DNA from: CAIRDP01 sp037134895
Lineage (GTDB): Bacteria > Bacteroidota > Bacteroidia > Bacteroidales > FEN-979
Direction of reading: 5' to 3'
Assembly (NCBI GenBank): GCA_037134895.1
Contig: JBAXLI010000013.1
Location: 11,838 to 75,837 of the forward strand
Length of the DNA: 64,000 nt
The notes under the pieces were generated by a model. The model saw nothing but the letters and a program-made list of their open reading frames with translations, was not told where the DNA came from and did no database searches. Positions 40,672-50,136 of this stretch are shown here, piece by piece. Position 1 is the first letter of the stretch. Each line of letters starts with the position of its first letter. A program made the position numbers and the translations under genes.

Positions 40672-40755
40672 ATGTTCGAAAAACTCAACAAACACAAATG
40701 GTGGATCATTATTCCCATAGGAATTGCAATAATTCTTTATATCGTTTTTACATGA
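40672..40755 (+). CDS. Tiny single-helix membrane protein (27 aa)
   Basis: A short open frame of 27 codons. It encodes a basic start (MFEKLNKHKWW) and one hydrophobic helix (IIIPIGIAIILYIVFT). The pattern is that of a small bitopic membrane protein. A TATTTTTG -7 box lies about 50 bp upstream, in the gap between the SDR gene and the kinase gene. No homologue was recognised. Coding status rests on the clean ATG, the typical topology and the promoter. Confidence 0.55.
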   Translation: MFEKLNKHKWWIIIPIGIAIILYIVFT

Positions 40756-40835
40756 TTTTATTCAGATGAAACCAACAAACGATTATATTGCCGACTTCAT
40801 TTGTTGTTGCCTGAAATCATGTAACATAGCGGACT

Positions 40836-43337
40836 ATGGATCAGGATGAAAAAAACACAGTAAAGTCTGAGAACCTGAATGACATCAGGGTTGAAGAGCT
40901 TTTCGACCTTGACGACATTCAGCGGATGCAGGATTTATTCTCAGGAGCTGCTGGCGTTGCGTCATTGATTACTGCTGTTGACGGAAGACCATTGACAAGG
41001 CCCAGTAATTTCTGCAGGTTTTATACAAACTATATCCTGACTCAGGAAAACGGTCTGACCAAAAACTTCAGACTTCAGCCCCAGGATGAACCACTTTCGG
41101 CATCTTTAAAAGAAAAGACTATTTCAAACGACCATGGGTTTCTTGACGCCATTGCCCGGATAACAGTGAGAGGATGCCATGTGGCCAATTGGCTTATCGG
41201 CCAGGTGCGGACCAAAGATGTGAATTTGCAATGGATGATGGAATTCTCCGATAATCTCGGGGCCGACCGTAACAAAGTCATTGAGGCTTTGAATGAAGTC
41301 CCGGTGATGACGATACAACAATTTGGAAAGGTGTCGGAGATGCTTGTCGCCTTTGCCAATGAGCTTGCACGAAACGCAACTGCCACCCAGTTGCTGAAAC
41401 TTCAGGTTGCCGAGAAGGAGAAAGCAGTTAAATCACTTAACGAAAGTTTCCAGAGGAACAAAGCACTTCTTGATGCCATTCCCGACCTGATATTTATGTT
41501 TGATTCTGACGGCAGGTTTTTAGATTTCCATGCCGAAAAGACTGATACTTTATTTGTCGACCCGGAGTTTTTCCTAGGAAAAAAGCCCGATGAAGTTCTC
41601 CCACATGAGCTTGCCATGCTTGCTAACAGAAGCATTAAAGCAGTGCATGAAAGTGGCAAACCTGATTATTGGACTTATAAGCTCGAGATAAGGGGCGACC
41701 TCCGCTATTACGAATCCAGAAGCGTTCCATACAGTAACGGGCAGGTGTTATGCATTGCCCGCGACATCACCGATCTGAGGAGATCCACAGAGCAGAAGAG
41801 AGAGAGCGAAGAAAGGTACCTGACTGTATTAAATGCTTCTCCCGATAATATCACGATAACCGACCTTGAAGGAAGAGTCACAATGTTCTCACCGGTTGCG
41901 ATAAAGATGTTCGGTTATATCCATGAAGAAGACTATTTAGGTCACCCGGTCTTTGAGTTTATCCATCCCGAACACAGGGAACGTGCAGCCAATAATGTTG
42001 CGCTTATGTTTCAGGGAACTATGACTGGTCCGGCAGAATACCTGGGCCTTCGCAATGACGGCAGTACGTTTTATATTGAGGTAAACGCAGAGTTCATCCG
42101 CGGAGCAGATAAGCTTCCAAAACAGATTGTATTTATCTGCCGTGATGTTACTGAGCGGAAAAATGCAGAGCTCAGGCAGGCAGAGATGTTTATTAAAATT
42201 GAGGAAGCGCGCGAAAAAGCCGAAGCCGGGAATCGTTTGAAAACTGCTTTCATGAATAATATCTCGCATGAGATCAGGACTCCGCTTAATGGAATCCTTG
42301 GTTTTACCGACCTGGTCACACAGCCTGATATTAGCGAAGAGGAAAAGGAGAGGTTTTGTTCACTTATTAAAGCGAGCAGCAACAGGCTTCTTGGCACTAT
42401 CACAAATTACATGGATATCTCCCTTATTGCTTCCGGGACCACGGAGGTTAAGAGTAAACCATTTAATCTGAACCGCTTTCTGAATCTCTTATTTGAACAA
42501 TCAAAGCCTGTCTGCAATGAGAAGAACCTGGATCTCAGGCTTAAAATCCCTGTCCAGGCTAAAGCAGTGATCATTGACTCCGATCCTGAAATCATCCACA
42601 AGATAATGTCGCACCTGATTGATAATGCTGTCAAATTCACGCAGAGGGGAGAAATTTCATTTGGCTATGAGTTAAATAAAGGGATCTGTACATTGTTTGT
42701 AAAAGACAGCGGGATTGGAATCGGTAAGGATTCACTTTCAGCCATTTTTGAGAGTTTCGTACAGGAAAAACTCTCATCCACAAGCGGCCATGAAGGCAGT
42801 GGTTTGGGATTATCGATTGCACAGGGAATGGTTAACCTGCTTGGGAGCAAGATAGAAGTTGAGTCAGAAAAGCATTCAGGTTCAAGGTTCTTTTTTAAAC
42901 TTCCATTCAATGAATCTGCAGATGAACAATTAAGCAAGCCTGCTGTCAATCACGCAATGACTTCTGCAAGGTCTCAACTCATCCTTATTGCTGAAGATGA
43001 CGATGCAAATTTTGAATTAAGTCATGCTATGCTCCGGAAAAGTAATGTGAAAGTTATAAGGGCAAGGAACGGTTCAGAAGCTGTCGCTCAATGTCGTGCC
43101 AATCCTGAAATTTCACTGGTTCTTATGGATCTTAAAATGCCGGGACTGGATGGCTTGCAGGCCACCCGCGAGATCAAGTTGTTCAGAAAATCTCTCCTGA
43201 TTATAGCAATCACTGCCTTTGCCCTCAGCGGCGATGAAAAAAGAGCTATTGAAGCAGGTTGCGACGATTATATTGCCAAACCCGTCGTGAAGGAAGTTCT
43301 GCTCGGAAAACTTAGAAGATACGGCATCGGTATGTAA
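40836..43337 (+). CDS. Hybrid histidine kinase: PocR domain, PAS domains, kinase, receiver
   Basis: An 833-residue signalling protein. Residues 18-190 are a PocR-type sensory domain, two PAS domains follow (about 205-320 and 325-450), then the kinase core with phosphorylatable His in NNISHEIRTPLNGILG, the ATP-binding GIGIGKDSLSAIF and HEGSGLGLSIAQGMV motifs, and a C-terminal receiver with LVLMDLKMPGLDG. No membrane helix is seen, so it is cytoplasmic. Compared with its paralogue at 46191, three of the four PocR cysteines are gone (only Cys60 remains). It therefore probably no longer binds the same ligand or metal. It precedes crcB by 38 bp. Confidence 0.92.
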   Translation: MDQDEKNTVKSENLNDIRVEELFDLDDIQRMQDLFSGAAGVASLITAVDGRPLTRPSNFCRFYTNYILTQENGLTKNFRLQPQDEPLSASLKEKTISNDHGFLDAIARITVRGCHVANWLIGQVRTKDVNLQWMMEFSDNLGADRNKVIEALNEVPVMTIQQFGKVSEMLVAFANELARNATATQLLKLQVAEKEKAVKSLNESFQRNKALLDAIPDLIFMFDSDGRFLDFHAEKTDTLFVDPEFFLGKKPDEVLPHELAMLANRSIKAVHESGKPDYWTYKLEIRGDLRYYESRSVPYSNGQVLCIARDITDLRRSTEQKRESEERYLTVLNASPDNITITDLEGRVTMFSPVAIKMFGYIHEEDYLGHPVFEFIHPEHRERAANNVALMFQGTMTGPAEYLGLRNDGSTFYIEVNAEFIRGADKLPKQIVFICRDVTERKNAELRQAEMFIKIEEAREKAEAGNRLKTAFMNNISHEIRTPLNGILGFTDLVTQPDISEEEKERFCSLIKASSNRLLGTITNYMDISLIASGTTEVKSKPFNLNRFLNLLFEQSKPVCNEKNLDLRLKIPVQAKAVIIDSDPEIIHKIMSHLIDNAVKFTQRGEISFGYELNKGICTLFVKDSGIGIGKDSLSAIFESFVQEKLSSTSGHEGSGLGLSIAQGMVNLLGSKIEVESEKHSGSRFFFKLPFNESADEQLSKPAVNHAMTSARSQLILIAEDDDANFELSHAMLRKSNVKVIRARNGSEAVAQCRANPEISLVLMDLKMPGLDGLQATREIKLFRKSLLIIAITAFALSGDEKRAIEAGCDDYIAKPVVKEVLLGKLRRYGIGM

Positions 43338-43375
43338 TTTCTAACCCTCTAACCCCGGTTAACAGGAAAACTTTT

Positions 43376-43756
43376 ATGCTCAGATTGGTTCTCATTATAG
43401 GCAGCGGCAGTTTTGCAGGAGGCGTGGCCAGGTTTCTGATGTCGAGGTATATTCATAACATTACCGACAGCAGTTTCCCTCTTGGGACTTTAACTGTGAA
43501 CATCCTCGGGTGTTTTTTAATAGGTATTTTTTATGGCATTTCGGAAAGGGGCAATTTTTTCAGTCCTGAAATGCGGATGTTTCTGACAGTTGGATTTTGT
43601 GGTGGATTTACGACATTTTCATCCTTTGCCGCCGAAAACATGGTACTTCTTAAGGATGGAAATATCCTGTATTTTTCACTCTATACCGGCCTCAGCGTAT
43701 TTCTGGGCCTGATTGCAGTATTCATGGGAAACATGGTTATCAATAAAATGCTTTGA
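43376..43756 (+). CDS. crcB: Fluoride channel CrcB/Fluc
   Basis: A 126-residue protein with four membrane helices. Family motifs: GGVARFLMSRY near the N-terminus, FPLGTLTVNILGCFLIG (the conserved TxxxNxxG region), and GFCGGFTTFSSFAAEN, the pore motif with the phenylalanine pair. It works as a dual-topology dimer that lets fluoride leave the cell. It is 3 bp ahead of a DUF190 gene, a frequent partner. No fluoride riboswitch was recognised in the 38 bp before it. Confidence 0.93.
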   Translation: MLRLVLIIGSGSFAGGVARFLMSRYIHNITDSSFPLGTLTVNILGCFLIGIFYGISERGNFFSPEMRMFLTVGFCGGFTTFSSFAAENMVLLKDGNILYFSLYTGLSVFLGLIAVFMGNMVINKML

Positions 43757-43759
43757 TAT

Positions 43760-44113
43760 ATGGAGATCCTCGGAGAAGGCAGGCTTTTAAAAATTTTTAT
43801 CAGTTCCACCGACATGTTCAGGCACAAGCCTTTATACGAAGTGATAGTGTATGCCGCTAAAAGATACGGACTATCAGGGGCAACTGTTCTTAAAGGATTT
43901 ATGGGTTATGGCTCAAGCAGTGTTGTTTATTCGATGAGGCTTTGGGAAATTTCCGAAAAGCTGCCTGTCGTTATCGAGATCATTGACGAAGAAGCGAAAA
44001 TCGACGGGTTCCTCGAGACAATCCTTCCATATTTTGAGAAGGTACCTAAAGGAGGATTGATCACTGTTGAAAAAACAACAGTTATCCTGCACAAAACCGG
44101 AGGCGTCAAATAA
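43760..44113 (+). CDS. DUF190 protein, partner of CrcB
   Basis: A 117-residue soluble protein. RLLKIFISSTDMFRHKPLYEVIVYAAKRYGLSGATVLKGFMGYG is the conserved core of DUF190 (PII-like fold), and LPVVIEIIDEEAKIDGFLETI is the second half. DUF190 genes often stand beside crcB and may regulate or sense in fluoride resistance. The 3-bp gap after crcB shows translational coupling. Confidence 0.92.
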   Translation: MEILGEGRLLKIFISSTDMFRHKPLYEVIVYAAKRYGLSGATVLKGFMGYGSSSVVYSMRLWEISEKLPVVIEIIDEEAKIDGFLETILPYFEKVPKGGLITVEKTTVILHKTGGVK

Positions 44114-44160
44114 TCCGTGTCCAGATGCAACTAAGTTTAGGCATCAGATACCGGTCCTCA

Positions 44161-46068
44161 TCACAACTGTTTCCTGCCAAAATAATGTCTCCAGTCGAAA
44201 CCCAGCCTTAATCCCACGAACCAGACCGTCCTCACCTCAGGTGCTACAGTACTATTTTCGGGGAGGACCACTTTTACCTTACCAGGAATATCAAACCCGC
44301 CGAAAATCTGAACAACCAGGCTTGCTGTCTGATTGGTTGAGAAAGTATGGAATGGCCGGTATTCCACTATTGGAAATTCAAGCTGTGTTGATCTCATGGC
44401 AATGAGGGCCTGGTCAGGCAGGTCATTCACAGTCATAGGCATAATATACCTGTCAGGATCCTTGGGGAATCCGTACAGATAAACCCCAACTTCCCTTCCC
44501 AGGATAAACTGGAACCTCCCGATCGAAGTGACAATACCTGATTGCCAGGGGATCAGCCCTCCATTAGCGGCAGTTGTGACCATTTTATTCATTGAGTTCT
44601 TGTCGAACAGGTATAGAAAAGGAGCAATCAGCAGGAGGTCTCCTGGTATTAGGTAGAAGGGGAGCCTCAGGCGAAGAAAGAATGCATCCCTGCTGGGGAT
44701 GGCCGAGAGTATGCTTCCGTATTGCTTCAGGTCGGGGTCTGATTCGAGTTTCATTGAAGAGGCCCCGTCCTGCCTCCATCCGAAGTCGAGAAATATTAGT
44801 CCATCCCCTGCTTCATTCAGTACACCTTCTAATCCCAGGCCTACCCTGACAGCAAGCCCCAGTCCTCCAATCATACCTGCCTGGTTCTGCAGTGATCCGA
44901 AACCGCTGAAAACCGGGAACGCTCTTGCATCGGCTGTAAGCCCAATGAATGGCCCAACCTCGGCCCTGAACCTTGGTAATTGCCCGAGACCTTTTGCCAG
45001 TCCCGGAACCGCGGTCGGAAGCAGTATGTTCTTGTACCAGTCTGCCGAAATGGTATCAATCTTGCGCGAAGGCATGTAATTTGTTGTTGACACATTGAAT
45101 GTGTCAGGTGTGCTGGGTACAACTTCGGAGGTCCGGAGAAAGATCCTGCCTCTGCCGGATGCCGCATCGATGATTTCCTCAAGGCTTTTACGAATGGTAA
45201 TAGCTGCAGTCTCTGCATCTTCAGGTCTCATATAGGCATCCCCCATAAGGACCATCTTATGGCCATCCCAGGTTGAAACTTCAAGTCCTTTTTCATCATA
45301 ATAATCATGGGTTCCTTTTCTCTGTGCTGCATTCCCCCATGTTCCGGCCACATGCCCTGATGCAAACATATCCTCAAGAAAATGGATTGCGAATGCTTCA
45401 TCAGCTAAAGCAGAAAGAATCAACTCTGAAGATTGCGCTCCCTTTGCTGTGTCTTGTGCGTACTTTTCGGCTTTTAACAAAGCGCTTATATGATACCAGC
45501 TATAGGTACCCATGGCATTAAGCTCACAGCCCGGGGCGAGGCAGGTATTGAAATACTGATCGAGCATTGTATTTACATCAGGCCGGGCAAGCATGAAGTG
45601 CACATTATTGGAACCCGCCCTGGTAACGTATTCGGGGTCGACACGAAGCAGTTTCAGGTCCGAATCCCTTAGTTTATTAAGTCTTTCACTGTTGTCTCTT
45701 GCAGTTGCAATGCCATATTTCAGCTCAGCTGCCACATCAGAAACCTTCATAATCCAGTTTGTCTCAAGGATATTATGCAGCATATTGGCAGATGAGGTTG
45801 AATGGTCTCCTGCAATACCAGGCCAGGATGCGTAATCAAGATAATTTTGTGTAAGCGAAAGGCTTGTATCAATTGATAATGGATAAAGCCTTAACTCATG
45901 CCCTTTACGTGCAATTGCCCAGAACTGCTCAAGTGCAGAACGATGAGCCGGATCCATCTTCCGAATAGCAAGAACAGCGATGTCCCTGTGCTCAGGATAG
46001 ATCCACCCGAGAACATAACTATTCGAAAGAAGTAGTAGAAATATTCCAAGTGACACTTTTTTTAACAT
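44161..46068 (-). CDS. Zn-dependent phospholipase C-like domain with probable barrel domain
   Basis: A 635-residue protein with a signal peptide (cleavage near NSYVLG). The mature protein starts GWIYPEHRDIAVLAI; the first Trp and His27 fit the N-terminal metal ligands of the phospholipase C/S1-P1 nuclease fold. AIHFLEDMFASGHVAG (His229, Asp233, His239) matches the H-x3-D-x5-H zinc site of PF00882. The part after about residue 360 has strand-like sequence (AVRVGLGLEGVL, FFLRLRLPFYLIPGDLLLIAPFL, GLRLGFDWRHYFG) and may be a membrane barrel or beta domain. It could degrade phospholipids at the surface. It converges with the DUF190 gene. Confidence 0.75.
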   Translation of the reverse strand: MLKKVSLGIFLLLLSNSYVLGWIYPEHRDIAVLAIRKMDPAHRSALEQFWAIARKGHELRLYPLSIDTSLSLTQNYLDYASWPGIAGDHSTSSANMLHNILETNWIMKVSDVAAELKYGIATARDNSERLNKLRDSDLKLLRVDPEYVTRAGSNNVHFMLARPDVNTMLDQYFNTCLAPGCELNAMGTYSWYHISALLKAEKYAQDTAKGAQSSELILSALADEAFAIHFLEDMFASGHVAGTWGNAAQRKGTHDYYDEKGLEVSTWDGHKMVLMGDAYMRPEDAETAAITIRKSLEEIIDAASGRGRIFLRTSEVVPSTPDTFNVSTTNYMPSRKIDTISADWYKNILLPTAVPGLAKGLGQLPRFRAEVGPFIGLTADARAFPVFSGFGSLQNQAGMIGGLGLAVRVGLGLEGVLNEAGDGLIFLDFGWRQDGASSMKLESDPDLKQYGSILSAIPSRDAFFLRLRLPFYLIPGDLLLIAPFLYLFDKNSMNKMVTTAANGGLIPWQSGIVTSIGRFQFILGREVGVYLYGFPKDPDRYIMPMTVNDLPDQALIAMRSTQLEFPIVEYRPFHTFSTNQTASLVVQIFGGFDIPGKVKVVLPENSTVAPEVRTVWFVGLRLGFDWRHYFGRKQL

Positions 46069-46190
46069 AAATACGGGATATCAGTTTAAGAAAATAAAGA
46101 TAGCAAATCCGGACTAACTGGTATTTTTATATTTTTGTGATGGTTATTAAATTTTGTAAAAATCCGGATATTGATTTTCATACCTGATTA

Positions 46191-48845
46191 ATGGAATACG
46201 CACCTGGAATGTTTGACGAGCAAACTGACATTATAATCGGAGGAATTCAGTTTTCTGACCTCTTTGACCTTAATGAACTTCAGAAAATCCAGGATCTTTT
46301 TTCGGATGCCACAGGCGTTGCTTCAATTATTACAAGGCCCGACGGAACACCAATCACCAGACCCAGCAACTTTTGCAGGCTTTGTAACAATATTATCCGT
46401 CAGACCGAAAAAGGATTACATAACTGCTTCAAATCAGATGCCGTGATCGGGCGTCAAAGTACTTCCGGACCTGTTATCATGCCATGCCTGAGCGGAGGCT
46501 TATGGGATGCAGGAGCCAGCATTACTGTCGGAGGCCAGCATGTTGCGAACTGGCTTATTGGCCAGGTCAGGAACCAGGAGCTGGATAAAGAGAAGATCCT
46601 GCATTATGCCGATGAGATCGGTATTGAGCGTGCTGTTTTCATGAATGCCCTGGAGGAAGTCCCTATGATGTCACTGGAGCGGTTTACAAAGATCGCCCAC
46701 ATGCTTTATGCCTTTGCCGCAGAACTGTCGTCAAAAGCATACCAGACCAAGAAGCTTGAGCAGTTCATAGGTTTCAGGCAGCAGGCTGAGAAAAGCATTT
46801 CACGGCTTGAAAGTCGTTTCAGGGCACTTATTGAGAATTCTACCGAAGGAGTTGTACTTGTAAGCGCCGGGGGAAAATTTGAATATGTGAGCCCGACGGC
46901 CCTTAGACTTTTCGGATATGCTTCCGATGACATATTACACAGTGATCCTGATGCAATGACACATCCGGAGGATTTACCGATGGTTCTTCAAACCCTGAAT
47001 TACCTGCTTCAGAATCCATTAAAAGTTCCAACAATACATTACCGCTTCAGGCATCGTGACGGGAGGTGGATCTGGATTGAGAGTACCTTCGGAAACATGC
47101 TTCATATTCCTGAAATCAATGCTATTGTAATTAACTTCAGGGATATTTCTGAACGTAAGCGCAGTGAGAAGATCCAGGAGATACAATATAATATTGCGAG
47201 TGCAGTGGTCACTTCGGGAAATCTCGAAGAGCTTCTCACTATTGTGCGCCGCGAATTAAACCAGGTCATCGATACTACAAATTTCTTTATCGCGCTTTAC
47301 GACAAGCAAAAAGACATGCTTTCGAAGGCGATATGGGTTGATGAGAAAGATGCCTACACCCGATGGAAAGCCGAAAACTCGTTGTCGGGCCAGGTTGTGA
47401 GGAAAGCCCGCACAATATTACTGAACAGGCAGCAGATCAGAGAATTTGCCGTAACTGAGAATCTGAACCTTATCGGCACAACTGCCGAAAGTTGGCTTGG
47501 TGTTCCCTTATGGCAGTCGGGACAGGTGGCAGGAGTCATGGTTGTCCAAAGCTACACCGATCCTCAGGCATATGATAAAAGCAGTGCCGCGCTCATGGAA
47601 CTGATCGCCCATGAGTTGAGCATTTTTATTGAAAAGAAAAAAACTGAAGACGAGCTGGTCAGAGCGAAAGAAAAAGCAGAAGACAGCGACAGGCTGAAAT
47701 CGACTTTTCTTGCAAACATGTCGCATGAGATCAGAACACCCATGAATGCGATTATTGGTTTCTCTGGTATGATTGCCGATTCGGACCATTCTCAGGATGA
47801 AAGGATCAAATTCGCCAACATAGTACAATCCAGGTCAGACGACCTGATGCATATCATCAATGACCTGCTTGAGATATCACGCATTGAATCAGGGAATGCA
47901 ACTGTAGTCAAAGGAACAGTTGTTCTTAATGACCTTATCGATGACCTTGAATCTGAGTTCCGGAGAAGGATTCTTCTGAACAAGGCTGAAACTATCAGGC
48001 TGATTGCCGATAAGCCGCTTGACTCTGCTCAGACCAGGATCTTAACCGACTCGTATATCCTGAAACAGGTATATTCAAACCTGGTCGAGAATGCGATTAA
48101 ATACACTGATTCGGGTCATATCATTTTCGGCTACCGCCCGCCTGAGAATGGCACCATCACCTGCTTCGTGAAAGACACCGGGATCGGGATCTCCCCCGAA
48201 AACCAGGCTGTGATCTTTGAACACTTCAGGCAGGCCGACATTTCGGATCCTCACCGTTACGGAGGAACAGGCCTTGGCCTGGCAATCTGCAAAGGCTCGC
48301 TGGAACTTCTCGGCGGGACGATCTGGGTTGAATCCAAACCAGGTGCAGGAAGCACGTTTTACTTTGCATTTCCTTTTGAACCTGCCCCGGCACAGGAGCA
48401 CAAGCCGGCTCCGAAAGGTATTCAACTTAAAAAAACACCCGGTTATTCATGGAAAGGCAAGAGGTTGCTGATCGTTGAAGACGAAAGTGCAAATATGGAA
48501 TTCCTGATGATCATCCTCAGGAACACTGGAGCCGAAACTGTAGGCGTTACATCAGGCGCAGAACTCAGGAAACATTACAACTCTCTACATTTGTTTGATC
48601 TTGTGCTTCTGGATGTGAGATTACCGGATGCAAACGGATGGGAACTGGCAAGTGAAATCAAGGCGGTCAGACTTGATATCCCGGTTATCGCGCAAACCGC
48701 ATTCGCCATGTCAGGCGACAGAAGAAAAAGCGAGGAAGCCTCCTGTGACAATTACATTTCAAAGCCTATTGCCAAACATGCCTTGCTTAAGATGCTCGAC
48801 GGCTACCTTGATGACGGAGTCAACAAATCCACTATTCCTGCCTGA
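46191..48845 (+). CDS. Hybrid histidine kinase: PocR, PAS, GAF, kinase, receiver
   Basis: An 884-residue cytoplasmic signalling protein. The PocR domain (about 18-190) has four cysteines (Cys62, Cys65, Cys79, Cys99) in NFCRLC, HNCFK and MPCLSGG, a pattern that could bind metal or a redox cofactor. A PAS domain (about 205-325), a GAF domain (about 335-480), a kinase core with MSHEIRTPMNAIIGFS, FVKDTGIGISPENQ and RYGGTGLGLAICKG, and a receiver with FDLVLLDVRLPDANG follow. It is a paralogue of the kinase at 40836 but kept the intact PocR site. Its target regulator is not identified here. Confidence 0.93.
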   Translation: MEYAPGMFDEQTDIIIGGIQFSDLFDLNELQKIQDLFSDATGVASIITRPDGTPITRPSNFCRLCNNIIRQTEKGLHNCFKSDAVIGRQSTSGPVIMPCLSGGLWDAGASITVGGQHVANWLIGQVRNQELDKEKILHYADEIGIERAVFMNALEEVPMMSLERFTKIAHMLYAFAAELSSKAYQTKKLEQFIGFRQQAEKSISRLESRFRALIENSTEGVVLVSAGGKFEYVSPTALRLFGYASDDILHSDPDAMTHPEDLPMVLQTLNYLLQNPLKVPTIHYRFRHRDGRWIWIESTFGNMLHIPEINAIVINFRDISERKRSEKIQEIQYNIASAVVTSGNLEELLTIVRRELNQVIDTTNFFIALYDKQKDMLSKAIWVDEKDAYTRWKAENSLSGQVVRKARTILLNRQQIREFAVTENLNLIGTTAESWLGVPLWQSGQVAGVMVVQSYTDPQAYDKSSAALMELIAHELSIFIEKKKTEDELVRAKEKAEDSDRLKSTFLANMSHEIRTPMNAIIGFSGMIADSDHSQDERIKFANIVQSRSDDLMHIINDLLEISRIESGNATVVKGTVVLNDLIDDLESEFRRRILLNKAETIRLIADKPLDSAQTRILTDSYILKQVYSNLVENAIKYTDSGHIIFGYRPPENGTITCFVKDTGIGISPENQAVIFEHFRQADISDPHRYGGTGLGLAICKGSLELLGGTIWVESKPGAGSTFYFAFPFEPAPAQEHKPAPKGIQLKKTPGYSWKGKRLLIVEDESANMEFLMIILRNTGAETVGVTSGAELRKHYNSLHLFDLVLLDVRLPDANGWELASEIKAVRLDIPVIAQTAFAMSGDRRKSEEASCDNYISKPIAKHALLKMLDGYLDDGVNKSTIPA

Positions 48846-48894
48846 TAAAGAAGCAAAAAATAACAGTACTTTTGCTGTCTTAAAAAAGTTTCGC

Positions 48895-49416
48895 ATGTAT
48901 ACAAAAACTTTCAAACAGCTTGTATTTTTCATTTTTGCTATTCTGATATTTCAAAATCTTTCAGCCCAGACGGCCAGGATCAGGGTGGGTACATTCGACT
49001 CGAGACTTGTAGCCCTTGCTTATTACAATTCGAAAGACTACGATAAATTCATTTCTGATTTCAACCGGCAGTATAAAGTTGCAGAATCAAAGAAAGATTC
49101 AGTTACTATTAAAAAAATGCTGGTCAGGGGACCTGTTTTGCAGAGGATGATGAACGACAGGATCTTCGGTAAAGGCTCAATCAATCTTATCCTTGATAAC
49201 TATAAAGACAAGCTGGATGCTATTGGAAAAGCCAATAATGTGATCATGGTAGTTTCAAAATGGGAGGTCGGGTATAAAACTCCTGGGTTAGAATTCGTTG
49301 ACCTCACCTGGAAGATCATGGCCATTTGGAACCCAAGTGAACAGGTCATCAAATGGGCTAAAAACGGAGAAAAAGAGCTCCCGATCAAAGATGCTATCTT
49401 CGATAAAGTCGATTAA
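48895..49416 (+). CDS. Secreted protein of unknown function
   Basis: The ATG at 48895 gives a 173-residue protein with a clear signal peptide (QLVFFIFAILIFQNLSAQ). A longer frame overlaps the kinase gene and is rejected. The mature part begins RIRVGTFDSRLVALAYYNS and has a long Lys- and Asp-rich helical middle (DYDKFISDFNRQYKVAESKK), loosely like OmpH/Skp-type proteins. The later part (VDLTWKIMAIWNPSEQV) does not match Skp. No family is assigned. It lies 49 bp after the kinase gene and converges with pdxH, leaving only 2 bp between them. Confidence 0.75.
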   Translation: MYTKTFKQLVFFIFAILIFQNLSAQTARIRVGTFDSRLVALAYYNSKDYDKFISDFNRQYKVAESKKDSVTIKKMLVRGPVLQRMMNDRIFGKGSINLILDNYKDKLDAIGKANNVIMVVSKWEVGYKTPGLEFVDLTWKIMAIWNPSEQVIKWAKNGEKELPIKDAIFDKVD

Positions 49417-49418
49417 AT

Positions 49419-50063
49419 TCAGGGAGCCAGTATTTCGGTAATCCAAACCTTCCCCGATTTCCTGTAAAGAATCCTTTCATGCAGGCGGTTTTCCCTCCCG
49501 GTCCAGAACTCCATCCTATTGGGTATAAGGACGAATCCCCCCCAGTTGGCCGGCCTTTTCGGTTCATTCTGATTGAGGTCCCGTTGAAAAGCTTCCGCCA
49601 TAGCTTCAATGAACAACCTGTCGGGGATCACAGCACTCTGTGGTGAGACACTGGCGCTGATGCGTGAGCCAAGCGGACGTGAATTGAAATAATTGTCGGA
49701 GATCCTTGAAGGACATTTTTTTATGTTTCCTTCAATCCTGACCTGCCGGTAAAGCCCGGGCCAGTAAAACAACAGGGAGGCATTGGGATTTGATAAAATC
49801 TCTATGCCTTTACGACTCTCGTAATTGGTGAAAAAGCAGAACCCTGAGGGGAGAACATCCTTATAGAGCACCATCCTCAATGATGGCTTCCCCTGGATGT
49901 CAGCAGTAGCAAGGGCCATTGCCTCAGGTTCATGTTCTCCTGATGATTTCGCAAGATGATACCATGATCTGAACAGTTTCAACGGATCCGCAGGTTGTTT
50001 TTCACCTGTAATGTTCTGCTGGATTCCTGGAAGTGATGACTTTATAATGGCTTTTGTTTTCAA
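49419..50063 (-). CDS. pdxH: Pyridoxamine 5'-phosphate oxidase
   Basis: A 214-residue FMN enzyme that makes pyridoxal 5'-phosphate from PNP or PMP. Family motifs: EPEAMALATADIQGKPSLRMVLYKD (N-terminal FMN fold), GFCFFTNYESRKGIEI, ALLFYWPGLYRQVRIEG, YFNSRPLGSRISASVSPQS and, at the end, PNRMEFWTGRENRLHERI, the C-terminal dimerisation region. The length matches the family. It is transcribed alone on the minus strand, divergent from the CDGSH protein gene. Confidence 0.95.
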   Translation of the reverse strand: MKTKAIIKSSLPGIQQNITGEKQPADPLKLFRSWYHLAKSSGEHEPEAMALATADIQGKPSLRMVLYKDVLPSGFCFFTNYESRKGIEILSNPNASLLFYWPGLYRQVRIEGNIKKCPSRISDNYFNSRPLGSRISASVSPQSAVIPDRLFIEAMAEAFQRDLNQNEPKRPANWGGFVLIPNRMEFWTGRENRLHERILYRKSGKVWITEILAP

Positions 50064-50136
50064 TGTATATTCTGCCTTTGAAAATTAAACCAAAAATAAT
50101 TAATTCCTATCTTTACACAAATTTAAATTTCCTGGC

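Noticed and set aside
43338..43375. Fluoride riboswitch before crcB
   Set aside because: The gap is only 38 bp and lacks the GGNGAUGG and ACCGCU-like core; the gene follows a kinase gene directly.
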